A stretch of DNA of 64,000 nt from Branchiostoma floridae (Eukaryota; Chordata; Leptocardii; Amphioxiformes; Branchiostomatidae), in assembly GCF_000003815.2 (NCBI RefSeq), contig NC_049990.1, positions 629,105 through 693,104 of the forward strand, in the 5' to 3' direction. A program made the position numbers and the translations under genes. Of the stretch, positions 18,357-29,117 are shown in pieces (positions within the stretch are counted from its first letter, which is position 1; each line of letters opens with the position of its first letter). A model generated the notes under the pieces. It worked only from the letters and a program-made list of their open reading frames with translations, was not told the origin of the DNA and ran no database searches.

Positions 18357-21350
18357 ATGTGGAAAAAGCTGCGACACGTGCTGATCTTTCTCCTTATCCT
18401 CCTGAATGAGTCCAACGCGTCAGAAACTTTCTGTAAAACCTTCTATACTTGCCAACGCTCCGAATTGGGATGTTGGAACAAGCGTGGTTTCACCAGCATC
18501 CCTCAGAATATCACGTACGGCGACTTCTTATCTTTGCAACAAAACTTCATAACAAAGATTCAGCCCGAGACATTTGTTAAGCCATTGGGACTAAGTAAGT
18601 TGGACCTGATGTCCAACCATATAACAGATATACCGGCAGGTACATTTGCACCGTTGTGCAATCTCCAACAGTTGTGCTTGTCCATCAACAGGATAACAAT
18701 GATTCAGAATGGCACATTTGCAGGTCTACGCCGGCTAGAAAAATTAATCATGGCCCATAACAATATAACAAGGATTGCGCGTGGTGCGTTTACAGAGTTA
18801 CCCCACCTCGGCTTGATCGACCTGTCATTCAATAAGATAACAACGATTCAGGCAGGTACATTTGCAGACCCACCCCGTCTAGGCAAGTTATATTTGGGCA
18901 ACAACAGGATAACTAAGATCTATCCTGGTGTGTTTGCAGAGTTACCCCGGCTTCAAATACTGATCCTATTCGCAAACCAGATAACAATGATTCAAACTAG
19001 CGCATTTGCAGAGTTGCCGGAGCTCTTTACGTTGAACCTAATCTTCAACGGGATAACAATGATTCGAACTGGCACATTTGCAGACCTTCCCAGCCTCAAA
19101 AACTTGTATCTGGAATACAATCCGATAACAGAGATTCAGCCCTGTGCATTTGTAAATCTGCCCAAGCTATGGAATGTTGAAGTAAACGACAGGCAGATGC
19201 TGGAAGGATCAATATGTGAAGAACGAACCATATCAACACTGTCTGTTGATATCCAAACCTCCTTCCAGTCATCTGCAGGGTCAACATCTCCGTTTGGCAG
19301 CACAGAAATCATTGCTGGCCCAACAGCGCGCCCTGAAGCCTCCACATCTGCCACACAGCCCATAATTGGTCCAATGCAAAGTGCTAACAACAGTTACAAT
19401 GGCACCGTCACCTCTCGCTATAACTGGTACTTCAAGCACGATTCTGGTTCAACTGCAAGTTCTGCAGGCAATACAAGCCAAGCTAGAGCAACACCACCTT
19501 CCCTCCTTGCAATTTCTTCAGACAAACCAGAAATCCGCATTTCTCATGAATTATCTCCCAATTTACCCAATGCTGTTCTCATTGCCACTATCTGTGGTTC
19601 AATAGCTGGCATTGTCCTGATTGGCAGCATCATTCTCATTATCTGGTGCAAGAGGAGGACCAGCCATCCTCCTCTAGGACTAAATCCCAATGTTGTTAGT
19701 ACCAACACAAACACAACGCTTTCTGTAATGACAAGTGACCAGAATGAACATGAAAACAAGGATCATGATCAGACAGGGCAGGGCCAGTCTCAGGCTAACA
19801 CCAGATCTTTGAAGGTTGAAAACCTGCCACAAAACGTGCTAGCTGCCATAAAGCCAAATCCTATGTACGCAGATGTGGGAACACCATCAACATCTGCCAG
19901 TGGTCATGATCAGACAAGGCAGGGCCAGTCTCAGTCCATCACTAAATCCAACCCAAACACCACAGCTAGTGTAGTGGCCAGTGGTCATGATCACCAGTAT
20001 GAAGATATTGACAGACAACACAAACAAACAGGGCAGGCCCAGTCTCAGGCCATCACTAAATCCAACCCAAACACCACAGCTGCTTTAATGACCAGGGATG
20101 ATTATCACCAGTATGAAGATATCGACAAACAACATACACAGACAAGGCAAGGCCAGTCTCAGTCCATCACTAACTTAAACACAAACACCACAGCTGCTTT
20201 GGTAACCAGCAGCCATGATCAACAGTACGAAAATATTGCCCCCAAACACAATCAGACAGGTCAGGGCCAGTTACAGGCCATCACAGAACCCAACGCAAAC
20301 AGTAGAGCTACTGCAGTGGCCAGGGGTCATAAGCAGCAATATGAAAATATTGGCAGCCAACACAATCAGACAGGGCAGGACAAGTCCCAGGCTATCACTT
20401 ATTCCTTAGATGCTACAAATATGTCTTATGGCACAGGACCGACTGCCTCACAGCCAAATTCCTTGTACACAAACACCACAGCTGTCGTGGAAGCTAGTGG
20501 TCATGATCAGACAGGTCAGGGTCAGGCCATCACTAATTCAGCAGACGCTACAAATCTATCTTATGGCACAGGACCGACTGCCTCACAGCCAAATTCCTTG
20601 TACACAAACACCATAGCTGTTGTGGAAGCTAGTGGTCATGATCAGACAGGTCAGGGTCAGGCCATCACTAATTCAGCAGACGCTACAAATCTATCTTATG
20701 GCACAGGACCGACTGCCTCACAGCCAAATTCCTTGTACACAAACACCACAGCTGTTGTGGAAGCTAGTGGTCATGATCAGACAGGTCAGGGTCAGGCCAT
20801 CACTAATTCAGTAGACGCTACAAATCTATCTTATGGCACAGTCTCAGGCCAGTCTCAGGCCATCACTGAATCCAACCCAAACACTACAGCTGCTGTAGTG
20901 ACCAGCGGTTATGATCAGACAGAGCAAGGCCAGTCTCAGGTCATCGCTGAATCCAAACCAAACACCACAGCTGATGTAGTGACCAGTGGTCATGTTCAGA
21001 CAGGGCAGGGCCAGTCTCAGGCCATCACTGAATCCAAACCAAACACCACAGCTGATGTAGTGACCAGTGGTCATGATCAGACAGGGCAGGGTCAGTCTCA
21101 GGCCATCACTGAATCCAAACCAAACACCACAGCTGCTATAGTGACCAGTGGTCATGATCAGACAGGGCAGGGCCAGTCTCAGGCCATCACTGACTCATCT
21201 GATGCGGGGTCGTGTGGCGTAGCGTCAGGTTGTTTGGCCCAGAACCCAGAGGTCCCGGGTTCAAATCCACAAGGCACTCTGGACGACGTCTCTCCATGCA
21301 ATAATGTTAAAATAAGTACCTATCTACGTATCAGGCCGTCCCTCGAATAG
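18357..21350 (+). CDS. Single-exon LRR transmembrane receptor 1 (997 aa)
   Basis: Signal peptide (LIFLLILLNESNA); Cys-rich N-cap; about nine LRRs of 24 residues, recognisable by ITxIxxGTFA; Ser/Thr-rich stalk; membrane helix about residues 405-430 (LIATICGSIAGIVLIGSIIL) with stop-transfer CKRR. The long cytoplasmic tail is built of repeats: 38-residue units carrying two HQYEDI and two QQYENI motifs, three nearly identical 45-residue units (SYGTGPTASQPNSLYTNTT) and four 27-residue units (TTADVVTSGHDQTGQGQSQ). YEDI and YENI resemble Src-family SH2 ligands (optimum YEEI). There is no TIR domain or kinase. The last roughly 50 residues and the stop codon come from a tRNA-derived SINE. It lies downstream of an RTK and satellite in each cassette. 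A pattern-recognition or adhesion receptor is likely; the ligand is unknown. Confidence 0.9.
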   Translation: MWKKLRHVLIFLLILLNESNASETFCKTFYTCQRSELGCWNKRGFTSIPQNITYGDFLSLQQNFITKIQPETFVKPLGLSKLDLMSNHITDIPAGTFAPLCNLQQLCLSINRITMIQNGTFAGLRRLEKLIMAHNNITRIARGAFTELPHLGLIDLSFNKITTIQAGTFADPPRLGKLYLGNNRITKIYPGVFAELPRLQILILFANQITMIQTSAFAELPELFTLNLIFNGITMIRTGTFADLPSLKNLYLEYNPITEIQPCAFVNLPKLWNVEVNDRQMLEGSICEERTISTLSVDIQTSFQSSAGSTSPFGSTEIIAGPTARPEASTSATQPIIGPMQSANNSYNGTVTSRYNWYFKHDSGSTASSAGNTSQARATPPSLLAISSDKPEIRISHELSPNLPNAVLIATICGSIAGIVLIGSIILIIWCKRRTSHPPLGLNPNVVSTNTNTTLSVMTSDQNEHENKDHDQTGQGQSQANTRSLKVENLPQNVLAAIKPNPMYADVGTPSTSASGHDQTRQGQSQSITKSNPNTTASVVASGHDHQYEDIDRQHKQTGQAQSQAITKSNPNTTAALMTRDDYHQYEDIDKQHTQTRQGQSQSITNLNTNTTAALVTSSHDQQYENIAPKHNQTGQGQLQAITEPNANSRATAVARGHKQQYENIGSQHNQTGQDKSQAITYSLDATNMSYGTGPTASQPNSLYTNTTAVVEASGHDQTGQGQAITNSADATNLSYGTGPTASQPNSLYTNTIAVVEASGHDQTGQGQAITNSADATNLSYGTGPTASQPNSLYTNTTAVVEASGHDQTGQGQAITNSVDATNLSYGTVSGQSQAITESNPNTTAAVVTSGYDQTEQGQSQVIAESKPNTTADVVTSGHVQTGQGQSQAITESKPNTTADVVTSGHDQTGQGQSQAITESKPNTTAAIVTSGHDQTGQGQSQAITDSSDAGSCGVASGCLAQNPEVPGSNPQGTLDDVSPCNNVKISTYLRIRPSLE
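20395..20845 (+). repeat. 135-bp coding tandem repeat in LRR gene 1
   Basis: Three near-identical 135-bp units (45 codons) inside the cytoplasmic tail, each with SLYTNTT and SYGTGPTAS. They are absent as a tandem from the other two LRR genes, so the expansion is specific to this copy. Confidence 0.85.
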
Positions 21351-21366
21351 GACGAGAAGTCCCGTG
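21207..21366 (+). mobile_element. Exonised tRNA-derived SINE in LRR gene 1
   Basis: A box A-like TGGCGTAGCGTCAGG lies at 21215-21229 and box B GGTTCAAATCC at 21258-21268; the body ends GGCCGTCCCTCGAATAGGACG as in the SINE at 7750-7996. It is read in frame as about 48 residues (GSCGVASGCLAQNPEVPGSN and onward), and the GAATAG of the SINE body gives the stop codon. Confidence 0.82.
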
Positions 21367-21599
21367 TTTAAAGAGAGCCAGACATAGAGCACGTCACAAA
21401 AACCTCCTCACTAATCGAAAATAGAAGACAATAATACCACTCCACGAAAGCACTGTATGTGGCCTCGTACACCAATGTATTTTCATCGCTCTATGATATA
21501 TTTCTAAAAACTTTTAATTGGAAATCTAAGAGAAAAGAGACAGCTGGGAAGACAACCTGCAAGTTTTCTTTTACACATTGTCTACCAGTTAATCTCACC

Positions 21600-21735
21600 T
21601 TAGCTGACGTTTCTATGCCTGTTAGACATCTTCCTCAGAGCCGGAGTTCTGCTTCTCGTCACCCCAAAAGAAGCAGAACTTCAGTTAGAAGCTCTGAGGA
21701 AGATGTATAACATCAGCTTAGGTTAGATTAACTGG
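21600..21735. repeat. Foldback (long hairpin) 3' of LRR gene 1
   Basis: ACATCTTCCTCAGAGC and AGTTCTGCTTCT at 21627-21660 are inverted as AGAAGCAGAACT and GCTCTGAGGAAGATGT at 21668-21708; outer arms (TTAGCTGACG/ATCAGCTTAGG) extend the symmetry. The same hairpin follows LRR gene 3 at about 59520-59660. Confidence 0.8.
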
Positions 21736-24033
21736 CTGTGTACAAGAAAACTCATATATCCTGTTAGAAAGTAAGAAAGTAGTCTGTTAGTTGGTTGGTT
21801 GGATTCAAAGAGTTCTAATTCGTTGTTGTGGGACACCAGGAGGACGCTAGATGATACTTTTAAGCTGCTTATGTGGTAGTAATGTTTTTGAGATACTATT
21901 TAGCTCCTAACGGAGCTGATATTCACAAAGTTTAGAAAGTACAAGGAATCCATTGGCTTTAGATCCTGCAATGTTAGTAATACATTGGATAGAGATTTAC
22001 GACTGGTTGGCAAACATCTATACAGAGACCAAACAGGGATTCAAATAAGCCTGAAATAGTATTAAAACTCCAATGGAATGTAAGAAAAAAAAAAGCCTGT
22101 ACATTTTTAGGCTCAAACAATCTGGATGGGCATCATTAACCACTATATGCCTATTACGAAGCTAACAGTTATTCAGGCAACATGATTTTGGAAACGGTCA
22201 GACGGTTCAGACAGCATTCACTGCTGTCTTTCGACAATGACTTCACGAAAATCTGGAGTCATTGGAGTAACTGTTACCTTGTCTATCTTATTACCTGGAT
22301 GTTTTACCTTCATCGGTGTATTAAAATGTAGTCAGTGGTTTGTGGAGACTTCTGTTTAGAACTACTGGTTGTAGGCATGTAGGATGCTACTCGGACTCTA
22401 TGTGATACTTTGAAACTGCATGATACTAAAGAGCTACGAAGGGCCATGGAAGACCAAGTGCATTGGAGGAAGATCTCAGGATTGGTTCGAGCGGGAGCTC
22501 GAACTAACACTAACTAACTAAAGAAAAAATAGATTTGGATTTACACCCTACAAAGGTAGAATGTTAAGCTCGCAGAAATTTCAACATTGCCTTGCCTACT
22601 TGGCGAATTTGTTGTTTGAGGGCTTACAATTATGGCAGGATAACTGCGACTAAAAGTTTAGCGTACGAACCTCTCTGTGTAGATGACGCTAATCAGCACC
22701 AAGGGAGTTTTGTCATTCTGTGTAAGGTATGGACAATTCAAGTTTGAAAATCTCAACGTACTACAGAAGCTGTAGGAGTTGTAAGTTACAGATCAGCTTT
22801 ATCTTAATGGTCGCTATCACCGCTGGATGTTGCTGATTGGATGTGAGCTTTACACCTGAGTAATGCCGACAGAATTTTGTTCTTATTTTCTGTGATATTG
22901 TAAAGATAGTGGTCATAACTATTTCTTGTATTGTTCATTTTAATTGTATGAATTTTTGTACAGTTGAATTTTGATTTCATATATGAGAAACCAAAAACAA
23001 TTTTGTTGCAGTGGCCGGCTTCGGATGTGTTAACACCTAGGATAGTAGGAAGTATTAATAGAATTGACGTTACAAAATATGTTTGCAAGATCTCACTGAG
23101 ACTTTCTTTTAAAAAATTGGATTATTTTAAGCATATTGTTGTTTTAATTACACGTTAATTGCATGCAAGTCTATAGAATGATCTAATAGTATGTGATCTA
23201 ATAGTATGATAACGGCATTTTGTTACCACGATAGTTTTAGTCCTAGACAACCTGTAAATTTGGTTTCTTTAGGCCATGCTGACTCGATTGTTTGGATAGC
23301 ATCGATCCTCCGTGAACCCCAAAACTGAGGCTGAAGAGAAAGCACAAAAATTACCTGAAGTCTTAAATCTAAGTAGTCAGGAAGGTTGAACTGAACAGAG
23401 CATGATAAACCGTACAAAGAAATCTTCTTTTTTGGTCTTTCGCATCTTCTTTGACTTTGGAAATGACTTTGGAATGCTCTGACATTAGCATTCATTTTCA
23501 AATATATTTTTGTTTGCAATTTACTGTTTGCATATATATGTATACATATATGTGTGTGTGTGCCCATCTTGCAGCTGTTTATGTGGGAATGGATCAAATC
23601 TTGTGGTGTTTATGCCATGAATATCCATATAATCCGATCAACATGGTCTTATTTTTTTGAAGAACAGTAATTAAAGAGATAAAGTGATAAGACAATTGAA
23701 GAGACATACACAACCCGAAGACAAATACAAAGATGAAGTATATGTCATTATAGTAAGGGTTATACAAGAAAGGTGAAACTCCTTATTAGAGAGTGCTTAA
23801 TCATAACTTACAGTAAAAGAACGTTTTTATTAGTTTTAGAAGAACTGCATGTTATTCAATGACTTCTGTGTAATGAGCTTAGAAAAATAAAATATAAGAA
23901 AAAGTACAGCTTGTCTTTAAGTAATTCTATGAGGTTGCAACTGGAACAAAGTTAAATGTCCTAACATCTTTTTACAACGCGTCCTCTCCACCCTTATTTT
24001 CACAAGCCAACTCAGTAGTATAGTAGGGACACG
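21736..24033. other. Cassette spacer A, no gene seen
   Basis: AT-rich; its segments recur in order at 46141-47861 and 59666-61680. CAATTCAAGTTTGAAAAT at 22736 is the single-copy ancestor of the 15-bp repeat expanded at 60333. A CA/TA-rich microsatellite lies near 23530. The short open frames here are not conserved between copies. Confidence 0.6.
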
Positions 24034-24250
24034 ATGAGTCCCATTATTCAGGCACAAACAGGCGCATGTCAAAGGTCATCGCCTGCTGATATTATTTATT
24101 CAGGCGCAGATCAGAGGTCAGATATTATCTATGCAGACACAGGTCAGAGGTCATCGTCGGCTGATATTATTTATTCAGGCGCAGGTCAGAGGTCATCGTC
24201 GGCTGATATTATTTATTCAGGCGAAGGTCAGAGGTCATCGTCTGACGGCA
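24034..24250. repeat. 42-bp repeats carrying DR1 nuclear-receptor half-sites, copy 1
   Basis: Units of about 42 bp contain AGGTCATCG..GCTGATATTATTTATTCAGG. Three exact AGGTCAGAGGTCA elements (24141-24153, 24183-24195, 24225-24237) and two one-mismatch forms (24066-24078, 24108-24120) are direct repeats spaced by one base, the DR1 layout used by RXR, HNF4 and COUP-TF type receptors. Copy 2 is at 47862-48036. The array lies 2 kb upstream of RTK 26289. Confidence 0.8.
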
Positions 24251-24299
24251 AAATCTAGGGGAATAGGTATTTTCTTAGATCTGAGTAGGGGTGAAACAG

Positions 24300-24321
24300 G
24301 GGTCAAGTTGACCTTTTGACC
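24300..24321. promoter_or_regulatory. Palindromic hormone-response-like element, copy 1
   Basis: GGTCAAGTTGACC at 24301-24313 is an exact GGTCAnnnTGACC inverted repeat (oestrogen-response-element layout). It overlaps TGACCTTTTGACCC, a direct repeat with two-base spacing on the other strand. It is conserved at 48087-48099. Binding is untested. Confidence 0.45.
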
Positions 24322-24537
24322 CACCAAGGTAACTATGACAACACCCCCAAACTCCCAATTGTGAAAGACACGCCCTTATTTGGCCTAGTTGTAAGTCTCT
24401 GAGTCAATCAACCGGTTAAATCTACTGAGATCAGTCTTTAATGGATGCACTGAAAGCACAGACAACAGACGTCTTTCTTTAGTTACTATATCACAAAGGC
24501 TTGTTTCTCAAACACCGGCGACGCCCCAGTTCTGTAG

Positions 24538-24786
24538 CTGGGGAAAGATCCGTGCTACGATGGCAGGATGCAGCTGAGCTTTCTTCAGATGGTGGGGATT
24601 CTGAGGTAAGGAATACGGATGGAGAAACCACCGGGATGTCCAGAGGACCTGTACCGACTGATGAGGTCGTGTTGGCGCGACGTTCCAGATACCAGACCGA
24701 CTCCGGAAGGGATAGAAGAGAGGCTTCTGCAATTGAGACGTGCACTGCTTCCACATGACGTCATTGAAATGGAGACCGTGGTGTAG
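24538..24786 (+). pseudogene. RTK 3' fragment, copy 1
   Basis: Matches the last 83 codons of the RTKs from LGKDPCYDGRMQLSF to METVV and TAG. An in-frame TAA at 24607-24609 replaces CAA. The fragment keeps the RTK-type 3' flank with AATAAA at 25365-25370, so it is the stub of a deleted array member. The fragment at 48323 has the same TAA. Confidence 0.88.
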
Positions 24787-25940
24787 TTTTTCTTGCTCTG
24801 GAATTTTGTACCAGAAAATATACAGCTTTTTTGCTATTCTTTAAGAGGATAGTAACATTTTTGTATAGTCTTTGTTGGTGTGTTTAGCGCTTATTTTGAT
24901 AATTCAATCACTGAGTGTTGTTTTGAGCTTATTACTAAGTTTTAATTGAGAGCTGTACAGAATTCTGCTTGGTGTCCAGTGGCAGTGTGCTAATTCCAAC
25001 AGTAACAGTGCTGTTTTCATACGATGACTTGAGTGTCAAAACAGAGCTATGTATATGTTAGAAGCTTACTTAGTCAATGATAAGGATATAAAGATGTGGA
25101 AGGCACCAGTGATGCTTTGTTACATGATTTCCCAATTGACAAAAAAAAAACACATATGTAACTTAACACATTATTCCAGCTTACTTCCGTATTGTGTTTA
25201 AAGTTAATATGCTTTTCGTCCATCTCAATTAATTGAATCAACTTACAACAGAGTGTTGAAATATAAAGCTATTTATACACGTCACGTATATAATAACCAG
25301 ATGACTGGAAGTTTAGATTATCAAAGCCCACTTGTTAGTGTATATGCGTCCATATCCGACTCTAAATAAAAGACTGTGTAAGTAATTTTCAATGTAATCC
25401 ACTGTCTGGATTATAGCGTGACCACTTTTCCAAATGGAACTGAGATTGAAATAAAATTTCTATGCTGCAGTTTCAAAGATTGAATGAAAATGTAGAATTA
25501 TTGAGCATAATCTGATATATACAGGTCCATAATCGTTTCCTGCAAACCAATGGGTGTCTTTGAAAGTAATGACAGAAATTAAGCAACAGATGTGCAAATG
25601 ATCCTACTATGGTTTTCATTTCATTCCTGGCGATCAGTGTTCTTTCCTTTAGGAATCCCCAAGAAAGCGAATATGACGATGACGAAAACCAATACAGTAT
25701 ACCAACTGCAAGTTTTTTTTCCCGTTTCCCAAAAGGAAGGCATATCGAAGTTGTCGCGCGTATGTCCCTTTGTGACGTTTCGTGATCTACAATTTAAAAA
25801 AATAAGTAAAGAGAAATCCTGAGTAACCATCGTCGTGTCGGATCACCGTCTCTTTCATTTTTGCAAAAGTGCCTGTACGCGTATTTCCCCCATCGTGTAT
25901 GTCTTCTTCCTCTTTTACAGAGACGTTTTGTTCTGGTGAC
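24787..25940. other. Spacer between RTK stub and RTK 26289
   Basis: Remnant 3' UTR of the stub followed by AT-rich sequence homologous to 29118-30190 and 48572-49680. No gene. Confidence 0.55.
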
Positions 25941-26176
25941 ACACTAATCTCCAAGCAGATGTAAGGATAAGGCTCATTCTTAGAGTTCCAGGCGTGTCTC
26001 TCCAACACCTTTGAGATATTTCCAGTACTGCCCCCTTCGTAACACCCAGAAGGAAACGAAACTTTCAAGAAAAGTGTAGCTCCAGAAGAAATGCTAGATA
26101 AATGTTGCGAAGACAAGCGAAAGACCCGAAGAATGAGCGTTATATTTACATGACACCAGTCAGGGTGCGGTTGCAC
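25941..26176 (-). other. Antisense open frame upstream of RTK, diverged copy
   Basis: Minus-strand frame with SISSGATLFLKVSF and YICLEI aligns without a stop to the frame at 30192-30464 (RISSGAALFFKSAI, DLCLEI). It sits directly upstream of the RTK leader, as in three other places. Possible decayed exon. Confidence 0.3.
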
Positions 26177-26186
26177 GCACTGACCC

Positions 26187-26288
26187 TGAACTTCCAGCGC
26201 AAACAGGAACGAGGAAGCGGAGTGAGAACTTTGTCGTTACCTCTGGTGTGTTTTTTTAACACCAAAAGATACAAGTGGAGGGAAAATT
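26187..26288 (+). promoter_or_regulatory. Conserved RTK leader before 26289
   Basis: GCACTGACCCTGAACTTCC, GAACGAGGAAGCGGAGT and GTCGTTACCTCTGG recur in the same order before the RTKs at 30573, 35666 and 50285, ending 15-40 bases before the ATG. It probably contains the transcription start and 5' UTR. Confidence 0.45.
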
Positions 26289-29117
26289 ATGGCAGGAAAT
26301 GTGCAGGGATTGCTTGTTGTGTGTTTCTGGGTTGTTTCTGTCAACCTTCTTTCTTCTGCTCGGGCCCAGGAGTTCAGCGTTTCCGTACCAGAAAACGTCG
26401 CTGTTGGGGAGAAAATTTTCAGCCTACCAGGGACCCGGGCTGGAGAAAAAGCGGAACTTCCGTGTGCCAAAATGGAGGGAGATCCGTACGGCCGCTTTAA
26501 TGTGACGATGAACTGCACTATTGTGGTCGCCAACCCGCTGGACTGGTCAGTACAGTCGGCATATCTGCTGACAATCCGCAGTGGAGTCCACAACACGAGA
26601 GTTAAGGTAGAGTTGAGTGACGTTGAGGGCTATCCTCCTGTGTATAACGAGACGTGTGAAACTCCGGTCAACCCTAACGGATGGACGGGAGATTTGCTGT
26701 TTAGAGTCAAGCTGAGTGCAGAAATGGTGACAGGAAGTGGAGACATTGTAACCAGTAGTGAGTTATACACACACTCCTCTTATCTCTGGAAAGTCAGACC
26801 TCCTGTGGATTGGCAGGTTCAAACAGACAACAGTGACTGTAACGTCCGCGTCATTTTGTATGACAACAGCGGGGATCATCAGGAACCACTTCAAGAGCTC
26901 TTGCGGAACCATGCACCCAGGTTGACGTGTACTTCTTTCTCCAAACTATCCCGCATTGTGATAGACCTGTATGATCTCAAGAGCTGGGCAGGAACAACAG
27001 CGCTTGATTCATTGAAAATGTATGTTCCTGAATCTTTCGTCAAACGCAGCGATCTCGGCATCGTTCTAATGTGGTCCTGGTCATCTCCTACGACAATAAC
27101 GGAATCGTTTTCTTGCGAGGCGCCAGCAGAAATAGAATTTACGATGAGAATGGATTCCATCACAATGTCAGCATATGCTGAATATATAGACATAGACATA
27201 AACCCAGTGGGCTGTCCAGTTGGAAAATACGGCTTCCTCTGTCACAAAACCTGCATCTGTAAGAACGGCGCCCGTTGCCACGGGTTTAACGGTGCCTGCA
27301 AATGTCCGCCCGGCTGGAAAGGTGTGGCTTGTGACATTCCCAAACGGGACGTCTCCATCACGACGACACCTAGCGACCCTCGCGATATCTACATTTCCGC
27401 AAATGTCATGTTTCATTGCAAGGCACACCATGTCAAAGTTAGGTCCATGTCGGTTGCATTTCTAAATAAGTCAAAGAAAGTCAGCCTTGGTGAAAATGAG
27501 ATTGACTTTGTAGTTCCGAACATACAACCAAACAACAACGGACCCTACACCTGCCAGGTCCGAGACACCCGGGGAAACACACTCAACACCACGTTTGTAC
27601 TCAATGTTACCAACTGTGCTCCAGACACAAAAGGTGCCCGGTGTGATGAAGTATGTGGTTGCCTACAACGTGCCAGCTGTGACCGCTGGGCTGGTTGTGT
27701 CTGTCCGCCGGGATGGACAGGAACCAGGTGTCAGACAAAATGTCCCCATGGCACGTACGGTCAAGACTGTGAAATGGAGTGTAGCTGCCAAAATGGGGCG
27801 AGCTGTAGCCCTAACGACGGTAAGTGTGACTGCACTGACGGGTGGTACGGAAAGGATTGTAGCAAACCGTGTAAAAACGGTCGGTTCGGTTGGAGATGTC
27901 AGCAGATTTGTACCTGTAAGAACAACGCTACATGTAGCAACGTGGACGGCAGCTGCGCATGCGTGACGCCATGGATGGGGCCGGACTGTGACCAATGGCA
28001 GACAAGCAGAGATGAACCACTGCCATTGCTAGAAATCCTGGTTTCACTAGGCTCCTTAGTCGTCCTTGTTGCCATAGTAATGGCCATACTCTACAAAACG
28101 GGCATTCTGGCTTGCTCCGCACCTGACACAGGTGAGGAGGACAAGATACTTTCCGAGCTGAGGAGAATGGAGCAGGATCTAGCACAGAGCCTACAGCCGG
28201 GCTGGCTGGGACGTTGGGAGAAGAAGATCAAACATCTTACTCCTGGGCCCCTGATAGGAGAAGGAATGTTTGGGCAAGTCAGAAAAGGACAACTGCGCAC
28301 ACCTGACGGAGAGCTTGCCGTTGCCGCCAAGACAGTTCGCGTCGAAAACTTACAGTCCTACCGAGACTTCCACAGAGAAGCAGCCATTTTGGTAGCTGTG
28401 CACCAACAACGAGATGGCGATTGTCATGAGTCCAACATTGTTCGACTTGTGGGGCTCATCACCAAGTCTGCGGAGAAGTACATTCTTCTGGAATATGCCC
28501 CAAAAGGCGATCTCTTGGGTTTGCTACGCCGATTTGGGAACATCAACGAGAAAGACCTACTTGGACACCTTCTTGGATACGCAGTCCACATAGCACAAGC
28601 TCTTCAAGAGCTGGAACGCCTGAGAATCGCCCATCGTGACGTGGCCGCTCGCAACGTCCTCATCACTGCCGATGACGTGGCCAAGCTGGCTGACTTTGGA
28701 CTGGCCAGAGATGTCTACAACGCCGACCAGTACATCCGATGCAACCGTCCAGGCGTTGACGAACTCCTTCCGCTGAAGTGGATGGCACTGGAGTCCATCG
28801 AGACCGGCGAGTACACCTGTCAGAGTGACGTCTGGTCCTTTGGCGTGCTGCTGTGGGAGATCGCCACGCTGGGGAAAGATCCGTGCTACGATGGCAGGAT
28901 GCAGCTGAGCTTTCTTCAGATGGTGGGGATTCTGAGGCAAGAAATACGGTTGGAGAGGCCGCCGGGATGTCCAGAGGACCTGTACCGACTGATGAGGTCG
29001 TGTTGGCGCGACGTTCCAGATACCAGACCGACTCCGGAAGGGATAAAAGAGAGGCTGCTGCAACTGAGACGTGCACTGCTTCCACATGACGTCATAGAAA
29101 TGGAGACTGTGGTCTAG
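26289..29117 (+). CDS. Single-exon receptor tyrosine kinase, ectodomain type A (942 aa)
   Basis: Intact intronless RTK with signal peptide (1-26), cadherin-like segment (SVPENVAVGEKIFSLPG), type A variable block like that of the minus-strand gene at 4350-7169, EGF, Ig, three EGFs, membrane helix, and complete kinase (GEGMFGQV, VAAKT, HRDVAARN, DFGLARD, DVYNADQYIR activation loop). It ends METVV. EGF3 (SCSPNDGKCDCTDGW) is shared with the broken RTK 30573-34206, while the variable block is not. The 3' end is of the second type (GTCTAGATTGTCTCGCTC) with AATAAA at 29677-29682. First of three RTKs spaced about 4.28 kb apart (after subtracting a transposon). Confidence 0.94.
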   Translation: MAGNVQGLLVVCFWVVSVNLLSSARAQEFSVSVPENVAVGEKIFSLPGTRAGEKAELPCAKMEGDPYGRFNVTMNCTIVVANPLDWSVQSAYLLTIRSGVHNTRVKVELSDVEGYPPVYNETCETPVNPNGWTGDLLFRVKLSAEMVTGSGDIVTSSELYTHSSYLWKVRPPVDWQVQTDNSDCNVRVILYDNSGDHQEPLQELLRNHAPRLTCTSFSKLSRIVIDLYDLKSWAGTTALDSLKMYVPESFVKRSDLGIVLMWSWSSPTTITESFSCEAPAEIEFTMRMDSITMSAYAEYIDIDINPVGCPVGKYGFLCHKTCICKNGARCHGFNGACKCPPGWKGVACDIPKRDVSITTTPSDPRDIYISANVMFHCKAHHVKVRSMSVAFLNKSKKVSLGENEIDFVVPNIQPNNNGPYTCQVRDTRGNTLNTTFVLNVTNCAPDTKGARCDEVCGCLQRASCDRWAGCVCPPGWTGTRCQTKCPHGTYGQDCEMECSCQNGASCSPNDGKCDCTDGWYGKDCSKPCKNGRFGWRCQQICTCKNNATCSNVDGSCACVTPWMGPDCDQWQTSRDEPLPLLEILVSLGSLVVLVAIVMAILYKTGILACSAPDTGEEDKILSELRRMEQDLAQSLQPGWLGRWEKKIKHLTPGPLIGEGMFGQVRKGQLRTPDGELAVAAKTVRVENLQSYRDFHREAAILVAVHQQRDGDCHESNIVRLVGLITKSAEKYILLEYAPKGDLLGLLRRFGNINEKDLLGHLLGYAVHIAQALQELERLRIAHRDVAARNVLITADDVAKLADFGLARDVYNADQYIRCNRPGVDELLPLKWMALESIETGEYTCQSDVWSFGVLLWEIATLGKDPCYDGRMQLSFLQMVGILRQEIRLERPPGCPEDLYRLMRSCWRDVPDTRPTPEGIKERLLQLRRALLPHDVIEMETVV

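Noticed and set aside
24034..24258. 74-codon frame of the DR1 repeats (and 60 codons at 47862)
   Set aside because: 42-bp periodicity keeps a frame open by chance. No start context or conserved end.
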